Shown here: positions 17,582-23,329 of the stretch, piece after piece
Layout: each line of letters opens with the position of its first letter
Position numbering within the stretch: the stretch's first letter is position 1
Assembly (NCBI RefSeq): GCF_016427505.1
Contig: NZ_JAELXS010000001.1
Coordinates: 186,001-250,000, forward strand
Source of the DNA: Sphingomonas mollis
GTDB lineage: Bacteria; Pseudomonadota; Alphaproteobacteria; Sphingomonadales; Sphingomonadaceae
Length of the DNA: 64,000 nt
Reading direction: 5' to 3'
Translations under genes and position numbers: made by a program
Notes under the pieces: model-generated
The model's database searches: none
Told to the model about the DNA's origin: nothing
The model's input: the letters and a program-made list of their open reading frames with translations, nothing else

Positions 17582-17923
17582 ATGGGCGGACATCAGGTGC
17601 CCGGCATGGGTTCGGGCGACGACGGGTACGACGAGGAAGGCTATGACGAGAGCCAGCGTGCCGAAATCCTGGAAGCCACCCGCTCCGGGCCGACCGACGG
17701 CATCGTCCTGACCGATCTGACCCCCGATCTGGGTGACGACGACGAGGAGGACGAGGCGATCGACGATCTCGACATGGATTCCGAAGAGGTCGGCAAGGCC
17801 GATTCCAGCGTCACCATGGACGAAGAGGACATGGACGAGGACGACGTCCAGGACGATTTCGACAAGGGCGAGGTCGAAGAGGACGAGCTGGACGATGGCG
17901 ACGACGTCGCCCTGAAGCCCTGA
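17582..17923 (+). CDS. Highly acidic hypothetical protein
   Basis: A 113-residue protein in which well over a third of residues are Asp or Glu, with almost none basic after residue 60. Blocks such as 'DDDEEDEAIDDLDMDSEE' and 'DEEDMDEDDVQDDFDKGEVE' fill the C-terminal two thirds. A strong ribosome binding site (AAGGAGAG) precedes ATG 17582, and codon use follows the neighbours, so it is very likely expressed. No domain is recognised. Extremely acidic small proteins can be DNA mimics, chaperones or metal buffers, but nothing here decides between these. Confidence 0.85.
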   Translation: MGGHQVPGMGSGDDGYDEEGYDESQRAEILEATRSGPTDGIVLTDLTPDLGDDDEEDEAIDDLDMDSEEVGKADSSVTMDEEDMDEDDVQDDFDKGEVEEDELDDGDDVALKP

Positions 17924-17934
17924 TCGAAACCCTG

Positions 17935-18249
17935 ATGTTCAGGCCGGCGGCGGTAGCGATGATGTCGCTGATCGTCGCCGGGTGCTCGACGGACCGGCTG
18001 GCGGATGGCCGGCCGTCGGTGGCGACCGCGACATATGATTGCGGGCAGGCGCGGATCGTGTCTGCACGGTTCGATAACCGAGCCGACAGGCTGACGCTCT
18101 CCATGGCCGGACGCTCCACCGTGTTGACGCAACAGCGGGCGGCATCCGGTATCTGGTATATCGGCGATGGTGCGGAACTGCGCGGCAAGGGTCGGGCGGC
18201 GACCGTCACATTGCCCGGCGCAGCGCCGATGGAATGCGTCGCGCGCTGA
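17935..18249 (+). CDS. MliC-like lysozyme-inhibitor lipoprotein
   Basis: A 104-residue predicted lipoprotein with a short hydrophobic N-terminus and lipobox 'LIVAGCS' (Cys at about residue 17). The mature part resembles the MliC/PliC fold: 'ATYDCGQARIVSARF', 'LTLSMAGRSTVLTQQ', 'AASGIWYIGDGAELRGKGR' and a final Cys in 'MECVAR', probably disulphide-bonded to the first. MliC proteins protect the cell wall by inhibiting c-type lysozyme. It starts 11 bases after the acidic gene, so the two are probably cotranscribed. Confidence 0.75.
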   Translation: MFRPAAVAMMSLIVAGCSTDRLADGRPSVATATYDCGQARIVSARFDNRADRLTLSMAGRSTVLTQQRAASGIWYIGDGAELRGKGRAATVTLPGAAPMECVAR

Positions 18250-18509
18250 CGGATCGATATACTTTGGTATTGCCCCAAGGCCCGGCGGGAACGCGGCCGA
18301 AATGGGGCAGGTGACATCTAAACCATTATATTGCCATGGTTGGTTCATCTGGATGACAGGAACCGTGGCCGATCGGCAACACATACCAATTAGCGATCCG
18401 AAAGTGCATTTTGCACTGCAACCAACCGTCGGTTTGTGGCTTTGAGCGGGTCTGGATCGGGCCGAGGCCCTGCGGTCCGGTTGTTGTAGCAGATCAAGGT
18501 TTCATTTTT

Positions 18510-19142
18510 ATGCGTAAGCTGTCCCTCGCCGTCGCACTCGCGGCTGCGGTCGTTGCCGTCCCCGCCGTCGCGCAGGACATGGCACCCGCCGACACCACCG
18601 TCACCACCACGACGACCACCGACGAACCCGCCCGCGCACCGGACGGCACGCGCGCCTTCGGTATCGAGCCGTACGTCGCCGTGATGGGCGGCTGGGAAGG
18701 CTTCGACCGTCGCGTCGGCCACGGCATCCCCAACACGCCGATCGGCGGCAACAAGCTGCAGGGTGCGATCGTCACCGGCATCGTCGGCGTGAACGTGCCG
18801 CTGGGCCCGGTCTTCGTCGGCGCCGAGGGTGAAGTGACCAAGGGCGTCGATGGCGCGATCGATTGGGGTTACGGCGCCGCCGGTCGCTTCGGCTTCCGCG
18901 CGGGCGAGAGCGGCCTGTTCTACGGCAAGGTCGGCTATCGCTGGGTGAACTTCGACCGGTTCGGCAAGAACAGCCCCGATTTCGACGCGATCACCTATGG
19001 CGTCGGCGCCGAGGTTGGCCCGAAGGACATCGGTCTGGGCGGCATCACCGGCAATTCGGGCGTGCGTTTCCGCTTCGAAGTGTCGACCTTCGGTTCGGCG
19101 GACAGCTTCCGTCCGCAGGCCGGTATCGTCGCTCACTTCTAA
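18510..19142 (+). CDS. Outer-membrane beta-barrel protein (OmpA/Omp25-like opacity family)
   Basis: A 210-residue protein with a clear signal peptide (MRKLSLAVALAAAVVAVPAVAQ, given here as its first 20 or so residues), a Thr-rich linker (TTVTTTTTTDEPA) and a C-terminal domain of alternating strands. The pattern 'GAAGRFGFRAGESGLFYGKVG' and the final 'AGIVAHF' with terminal Phe is typical of small 8-stranded outer-membrane barrels. The open frame extends to 18411, but ATG 18510 gives the signal peptide and AAGG lies about 10 bases upstream. A strong terminator follows at 19178. Confidence 0.85.
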   Translation: MRKLSLAVALAAAVVAVPAVAQDMAPADTTVTTTTTTDEPARAPDGTRAFGIEPYVAVMGGWEGFDRRVGHGIPNTPIGGNKLQGAIVTGIVGVNVPLGPVFVGAEGEVTKGVDGAIDWGYGAAGRFGFRAGESGLFYGKVGYRWVNFDRFGKNSPDFDAITYGVGAEVGPKDIGLGGITGNSGVRFRFEVSTFGSADSFRPQAGIVAHF

Positions 19143-19177
19143 GTGACGCGCGGGCGGTAAACGCCTGACGATCGATG

Positions 19178-19213
19178 GGGCGGGGGTGGCCGATGGGCCG
19201 CCCCCGCCCTTTT
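19178..19213 (+). terminator. Rho-independent terminator of the outer-membrane protein gene
   Basis: A 14-base-pair, very GC-rich stem (19178-19191 with 19196-19209) with loop GATG is followed by TTTT. One pair is T-G when read on the plus strand and a mismatch on the minus strand, which supports use in the plus direction. Confidence 0.9.
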
Positions 19214-19244
19214 CGTTGCGTGTCGTCGATCCGATATCGGGGCG

Positions 19245-19580
19245 ATGGGCGGCAGGGTGAAACGCAGGGCTGGGCTGGCCGCGGCCGAGGTGCTGAGGGA
19301 GCGGGCGACGCCGCCACAGGCGTGCGCGCTGTGCGGGCGGCCGCTGGGCGCGCGGGTGGAGTGGCATCACCTAGTGCCCAAGAGCGAGGGCGGCCGCACG
19401 ACCGCCCCCGTCCACCCGATCTGCCACCGCACGATCCATGCGACGCTGACCAATGCCGAACTGGCGCGCGACCATGCCGATCCGGCGGTGCTGCGGACGC
19501 ACCCGGAGATCGCGCGGTTCCTGCGCTGGATCGCGAACAAACCCGCCGATTTCCACGCGCCGGTGCGGCGGGGTCGATAG
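19245..19580 (+). CDS. HNH endonuclease-like protein
   Basis: A 111-residue protein with a zinc-finger-type HNH core: 'CALCGRPLG', 'VEWHHLVPKSEGGR', 'VHPICHRTIHATLTNAELA'. The paired Cys residues, the His-His and the final Ile-Cys-His match small HNH nucleases found alone in many genomes. DNA cleavage is plausible but not shown. It lies just after the terminator of the outer-membrane protein gene and before copy 2 of the 24-base repeat. Confidence 0.85.
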   Translation: MGGRVKRRAGLAAAEVLRERATPPQACALCGRPLGARVEWHHLVPKSEGGRTTAPVHPICHRTIHATLTNAELARDHADPAVLRTHPEIARFLRWIANKPADFHAPVRRGR

Positions 19581-19641
19581 GCCGCCCGCCGACCGGTCGG
19601 GAAGCTGGCCGGAAGGCTGGCCAGGGAACCGGCCAGAGAAC

Positions 19642-19692
19642 CGGAAAGTCCCGAAAGTCACACCCTCCACGCGCGCGTGATCGCGCGGGCGT
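19642..19692. repeat. 24-base repeat followed by CG-alternating palindrome, copy 2
   Basis: Bases 19642-19665 are identical to 4725-4748. As in copy 1, a CG-alternating self-complementary stretch follows (about 19668-19692). It lies between the convergent HNH gene and the HTH gene, in a position where it could act as a bidirectional terminator. Confidence 0.75.
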
Positions 19693-19725
19693 GCGCGAGG
19701 CTGGTGAACGCAGGAGCGCGGGCGG

Positions 19726-20232
19726 TCACGCATCGCCGCCGGTCGGCGCGTCGTTCTCGTCCCAGTCGTCGATCGGATCGGCGGCGACGGGGCTGTCGGC
19801 GAGCGCGGCCATCGTCGCCATCAACGCGACGGGATCGGGCGCGACGGGGAGCGCGGGCGCGGTGCCGGCCTCGCGACCGAAGCGGGCGGGGGCGAGGTGG
19901 CGCAGGAGGAACATCAGCATCCGGTCGGACGGTTCGCGGATATGACCGACGAGGACGCCGTCGCGCCAGATTTCCTTGGCGACCCCGCGCGTCGCCCGTT
20001 CGAACGCGATGGCGGTCAGGCGGCCGACCGCCAGATGCAACGCCGCGTCCCACCCCGCTGCGAACGCCGCACCACGCGGATCGGCGCGCAGGCGATAGGC
20101 GGAGCGGGGCGTGATGCCGGCCTCCTCGCACGCGGTGGACACGGTGCCGGTCTCGGCGAGCGCGGTGAGGAAGAGACGCTGGCGCTCGGCGGTCCAGCCG
20201 TCGTGGCGGGGGCGGAGGGTAAGCTGATCCAT
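19726..20232 (-). CDS. Helix-turn-helix hypothetical protein (terminase small-subunit-like)
   Basis: A 168-residue protein whose N-terminal 50 residues form a HTH of the kind seen in phage terminase small subunits and related proteins: 'WTAERQRLFLTALAETGTV', 'ACEEAGITPRSAYRLRADP'. The rest is Ala-rich and helical, ending in an acidic tail (DDWDENDAPTGG). AAGGAG lies seven bases before ATG 20232. No other phage genes are near, so it is more likely a chromosomal DNA-binding protein of unknown role than a prophage remnant. Confidence 0.75.
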   Translation of the reverse strand: MDQLTLRPRHDGWTAERQRLFLTALAETGTVSTACEEAGITPRSAYRLRADPRGAAFAAGWDAALHLAVGRLTAIAFERATRGVAKEIWRDGVLVGHIREPSDRMLMFLLRHLAPARFGREAGTAPALPVAPDPVALMATMAALADSPVAADPIDDWDENDAPTGGDA

Positions 20233-20366
20233 GTGATGCTCCTTCGATGTGAGGAGCCGGACCAGTTATACGAGGTTTGGCGTGTAGGACAGGATGGCGC
20301 TAGTCATTGAGGATTTACACTTATTCAAATATACTTGATGCGGTAATTTCGCACGACAAAAGTAGG

Positions 20367-20981
20367 CTATTCGCCATAAATTTTCTCCCAACGAAGTAAT
20401 CCTGCCTTATCTCGAGATGTTATGGCATAATAATTTTTACAATTAGCTAATATTGAAGATGATCCGACAAATGCAACTCGACAAACATTCCCTTCTAGTT
20501 TAATTTTTGGAGAAAGTGCGTCGGTTGTGGCATCGCCATAGCCAATCGCCAATGGGCCAATTACTGCCCATGTCATTCCAAAGCATATGCCAGCTAATTT
20601 CAGTCTATCACGATCTACAAATGGCTGCAGCGGCATGCTAACATAAAATATCACAATTAAAAACATCGCAAATCCCTTAGGATTTATCATTATGGCGGGT
20701 CTTACTTCGTATAAAAGGTAGATTAAGGGCGTATAGGTTAACAGTGAGAAGAAGATTATTCTTAACCTTGATAAATTAGATAGGTCTCGCCAGATAAGTT
20801 GTTCATTGCCTTTAGATTTAGAACTTTTCATATTATCTGATAGTAACGACAATGCAGTTGTTGAGATAAAAATATATGATAATAAACATCCTACTCCAGA
20901 TGCAAATATTATCGATGATTTAAATAATATGTCACCAAATAAAAACGCTCCTAAGGCATCTTTAGGAAAATCCCAAAACAA
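20367..20981 (-). CDS. AT-rich membrane protein ORF of foreign base composition
   Basis: About 204 residues with four clear membrane helices ('SSIIFASGVGCLLSYIFIST', 'LRIIFFSLLTYTPLIYLLY', 'FAMFLIVIFYVSMPL', 'LAGICFGMTWAVIGPLAIGYG') and a 55-residue polar C-terminus with two Cys. Base composition is far below the rest of the window and codons are AT-rich, so recent acquisition is likely. The only standard start is TTG 20981, with no ribosome binding site. The same frame continues upstream into the nrdB 3' end, reading another likely helix (LTIAIGVYPLFVGLYAAGLF) without any ATG, GTG or TTG. The gene is therefore 5'-truncated, uses an unusual start, or is a fragment. No family is recognised. 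Confidence 0.6.
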   Translation of the reverse strand: MFWDFPKDALGAFLFGDILFKSSIIFASGVGCLLSYIFISTTALSLLSDNMKSSKSKGNEQLIWRDLSNLSRLRIIFFSLLTYTPLIYLLYEVRPAIMINPKGFAMFLIVIFYVSMPLQPFVDRDRLKLAGICFGMTWAVIGPLAIGYGDATTDALSPKIKLEGNVCRVAFVGSSSILANCKNYYAITSRDKAGLLRWEKIYGE

Positions 20982-21079
20982 ACCAGCGGCGTATAACCCA
21001 ACAAATAGGGGGTATACGCCTATGGCTATAGTAAGAGCAGATTTTAGCTGCTCAGTTTTAGAGATGGGTGGCGCGGTCT

Positions 21080-22138
21080 TTACTCCGCCGCCACGCCAGC
21101 CCGCGCGAACATGTCGCCCATGCCGCTCAGTTCCTCATTCGCCGCCGGCATGATGATCTTCGCCTTCTGGCGCTTGTCGAAGCTGTCCCAGACGTCGTTC
21201 CACTGGCCCTTGGTCGCGGCCTTCGAATATTCGGTGGCGCGCTGTTCGAAGAAGTTGGCGTGCTCGACGCCGTTCAGCATCGGGGCGAGCCAGGGCAGGG
21301 GGTGTTCGTCGATCATGTAGATCGGCTTCAGACCCAACTGGCCCATGCGCCAGTCGGCGATGAAGCGGATGTACTTCTTGATCTCCTTGGGCGTCATGCC
21401 GTTGACCGGACCCATTTCGAACGCGAGGTCGATGAAGTTGTCCTCCAGCCGGATCGTCGTCTGGCAGACGTCGGCGATGTCGTCCTTCACCGCCTTGGTC
21501 AGGCACTGGCGCTCCTGACAGAAGGTGTGGAACATCTTGATGATGCCCTCGCAATGCAGGCTCTCGTCGCGGATCGACCAGGTGACGATCTGGCCCATGC
21601 CCTTCATCTTGTTGAAGCGCGGGAAGTTCATCAGCATGGCGAAGCTGGCGAAGAGCTGCACGCCCTCGGTAAAGCCGCCGAACATGGCGAGCGTGCGGGC
21701 GATATCCTCGTCATTGTCGACGCCGAAGGTCTGCATGTAGTCATGCTTCTCCTTCATCTCGGCATATTCGAGGAAGGCGCCATATTCGCTCTCGGGCATG
21801 CCGATGGTGTCGAGCAGGTGGCTGTAGGCGGCGATGTGGACCGTTTCCATGTTGCTGAACGCGGTCAGCATCATCTTGATCTCGGTCGGCTTGAACACGC
21901 GGCCGTATTTCTCGTGGTAGCAATCCTGCACCTCGACATCCGCCTGGGTGAAGAAGCGGAAGATCTGGGTCAGCAGGTTGCGCTCATGCTCGGACAGCTT
22001 CTGCGCCCAGTCGCGGCAATCCTCGCCCAGCGGCACCTCTTCGGGCAGCCAGTGGAGCTGTTGCTGGCGCTTCCAGAATTCGAACGCCCAGGGGTATTCG
22101 AAGGGCTTGTACTGCTTGGAGGCGTGAAGGAGGGACAT
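21080..22138 (-). CDS. nrdB: Class I ribonucleotide reductase, beta subunit (NrdB)
   Basis: A 352-residue radical-generating subunit that supplies the tyrosyl radical to NrdA for dNTP synthesis. Di-iron ligands and radical site are visible: 'NMETVHIAAYSHLL' gives Glu-x-x-His and, four residues on, the radical Tyr; 'GGFTEGVQLF' gives a Glu; 'SIRDESLHCEG' gives Glu-x-x-His. The length is that of a plain ferritin-like subunit; no N-terminal ATP cone is present. GGAG lies about eight bases before ATG 22138. nrdA lies 1.2 kb upstream on the same strand, separated by three small genes. Confidence 0.95.
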   Translation of the reverse strand: MSLLHASKQYKPFEYPWAFEFWKRQQQLHWLPEEVPLGEDCRDWAQKLSEHERNLLTQIFRFFTQADVEVQDCYHEKYGRVFKPTEIKMMLTAFSNMETVHIAAYSHLLDTIGMPESEYGAFLEYAEMKEKHDYMQTFGVDNDEDIARTLAMFGGFTEGVQLFASFAMLMNFPRFNKMKGMGQIVTWSIRDESLHCEGIIKMFHTFCQERQCLTKAVKDDIADVCQTTIRLEDNFIDLAFEMGPVNGMTPKEIKKYIRFIADWRMGQLGLKPIYMIDEHPLPWLAPMLNGVEHANFFEQRATEYSKAATKGQWNDVWDSFDKRQKAKIIMPAANEELSGMGDMFARAGVAAE

Positions 22139-22187
22139 GCGGGTTACTCCGGTACGAACGGGGAAAAGGGTACGAAAAAGGGGCGGG

Positions 22188-22388
22188 TCATGCCATGCTC
22201 CATCGCCACATGGCGGTGGCGGACATGGCGAGCACGATGCCGGCGGAGGTCAGCATGATGCCGATCATCCGATACGCATAGACCTGTCGTTCCGAGATGG
22301 TGGCCGAGCCGAGCCGTACAAGGAGCACGACGCCGGTCAGCCCCAGCACCGCGGCGACCAGATACATGATGACGACGCCGTACGTCAT
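22188..22388 (-). CDS. Small two-helix membrane protein
   Basis: A 66-residue protein consisting of two hydrophobic segments ('VVIMYLVAAVLGLTGVVLLV' and 'MIGIMLTSAGIVLAMSATAMW') joined by a short charged loop (RLGSATISERQVYAYR). GGGAGTT lies upstream of ATG 22388. It sits 49 bases before nrdB on the same strand. The function is unknown. Confidence 0.75.
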   Translation of the reverse strand: MTYGVVIMYLVAAVLGLTGVVLLVRLGSATISERQVYAYRMIGIMLTSAGIVLAMSATAMWRWSMA

Positions 22389-22444
22389 GCGACCAACTCC
22401 CGTGTGACGCGTTGAGCGGCCGGACCCTCTACAGGAGAATCATC

Positions 22445-22696
22445 ATGGTCGATGTTACGCAGATCAAGGAACATGCCGAAGTCGTCGGCGCGGATGGCGT
22501 GCATGTCGGCACCGTCGATCACGTCGATGGCGACCGCATCAAGCTGACCAAGAACGACTCGCCCTCGACCGAGGACGGGCAGGGGCAGAAGCACCACTAC
22601 CTGCCGATCGGCCTGGTCGCGGAAATCGAGGGCGATACGGTGCGCCTGTCCGCGACGGGGCAGAACGCGGTGGATATGTTCGAAGAGGCCGAGTGA
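22445..22696 (+). CDS. DUF2171 domain protein
   Basis: An 83-residue protein: 'VDVTQIKEHAEVVGADGVHV' then 'GTVDHVDGDRIKLTKND' and 'HHYLPIGLVAEIEGDTVRLS'. This is the PRC-barrel-like DUF2171 fold common in alphaproteobacteria and often stress-induced. ACAGGAG is a strong ribosome binding site before ATG 22445. It is divergent from the small membrane protein gene, and repeat A begins eight bases after its stop. The function is unknown. Confidence 0.85.
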   Translation: MVDVTQIKEHAEVVGADGVHVGTVDHVDGDRIKLTKNDSPSTEDGQGQKHHYLPIGLVAEIEGDTVRLSATGQNAVDMFEEAE

Positions 22697-22703
22697 CTTC
22701 TGT

Positions 22704-22757
22704 CCCTCTCCCATTGGGAGAGGGAGGGAGCCGCATGGCGGCGGAAGGGTGAGGGTG
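22704..22757. repeat. Repeat A (left inverted repeat of DUF559 cassette 2)
   Basis: These 54 bases beginning CCCTCTCCCATTGGGAGAGG match the reverse complement of repeat C (23184-23237) at 50 of 54 positions. All four differences fall in the two hairpin loops. The element folds as two hairpins, CCCTCTCCC/GGGAGAGGG and GCCGC/GCGGC. Confidence 0.88.
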
Positions 22758-22764
22758 GTGCGGG

Positions 22765-23184
22765 TCATTCCGTGCCGCCCTTTTTCGTTGTTGAAACACC
22801 CTCATCCTTCCGCGCCGTTGGCGCTCCCTCCTTCTTCCGGAGGGAGAAGGATAATTGGGTCAGGACGCCTTCTGGGTTCTGCATCACGTCGGTGTTGGCG
22901 ATGCGGGTCACGCGATAGCCTTCGCGCGCGATGAACGCGGTGCGGGCGGTGTCGTAGGCGTCCGTGCTGGCATGGGTATCGCCGTCCACTTCGATGACCA
23001 GTCTTTCCGAGAAGCAGAGGATGTCGGCGTAATAGGGGCCGACGGGTGCCTGATGCCGCCATTTGAGGTGGGGGAAGGATTCGCGAAGCGCGCGGAGCAG
23101 GGTGCGTTCGGGGGTGCCGGCGTCGCGGCGGAGTTGCCGGGCGCGGGGGACGGTGCCGGAGCGATGATTGTCATAAGTCCGCAC
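22765..23184 (-). CDS. DUF559 endonuclease-like protein, copy 2
   Basis: A 139-residue DUF559 protein. 'TPERTLLRALRESFPHLKW' is the N-terminal helix, 'PVGPYYADILCFSERLVIEVD' and 'GDTHAS' hold the presumed acidic catalytic residues, and 'GYRVTRIANTDVMQNPEGVL' closes the domain. It is clearly paralogous to 14826-15185 but diverged. As there, the start is GTGCG at the inner edge of an inverted repeat (C), which provides the purine-rich ribosome binding site. The last 25 or so residues are encoded by repeat B and flanking sequence and look non-functional (KKEGAPTARKDEG). Confidence 0.87.
   Translation of the reverse strand: MRTYDNHRSGTVPRARQLRRDAGTPERTLLRALRESFPHLKWRHQAPVGPYYADILCFSERLVIEVDGDTHASTDAYDTARTAFIAREGYRVTRIANTDVMQNPEGVLTQLSFSLRKKEGAPTARKDEGVSTTKKGGTE
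22797..22850. repeat. Repeat B, diverged copy inside the DUF559 3' end
   Basis: 54 bases, CACCCTCATCCTTCCGCGCC onwards, in the same orientation as repeat C. It differs at several stem positions, but the changes are paired: GCGCC/GGCGC replaces GCCGC/GCGGC, and CCTTCTTCC/GGGAGAAGG replaces CCCTCTCCC/GGGAGAGGG. Confidence 0.8.
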
Positions 23185-23237
23185 ACCCTCACCCTTCCGC
23201 CGCTTTGCGGCTCCCTCCCTCTCCCGGTGGGAGAGGG
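23184..23237. repeat. Repeat C (right inverted repeat of DUF559 cassette 2)
   Basis: The 54-base partner of repeat A. On the minus strand it ends GGAAGGGTGAGGGTG, and the last G is the first base of the DUF559 GTG start codon, so it serves as the untranslated leader. Confidence 0.88.
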
Positions 23238-23254
23238 AATTGGCGTTCCTTCAC

Positions 23255-23311
23255 ACCTCTCCCACCGGGAGAGGGAGGGGCCCGTCGCGTAGCGATGGGA
23301 GGGTGAGGGTG
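23255..23311. repeat. Repeat D, between cassette 2 and nrdA
   Basis: A related element in the orientation of repeat A: the CTCTCCCACCGGGAGAGG hairpin, then a diverged second hairpin, and the conserved end GGGAGGGTGAGGGTG. It lies 18 bases downstream of the nrdA stop and may end nrdA transcription. Confidence 0.8.
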
Positions 23312-23329
23312 GACGCCTTTCCGTTTACT

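Noticed and set aside
14811..23237. Target-site duplications next to the DUF559 cassettes
   Set aside because: The bases just outside the repeats do not match on the two sides of either cassette, so transposition with duplication is not supported by the sequence.
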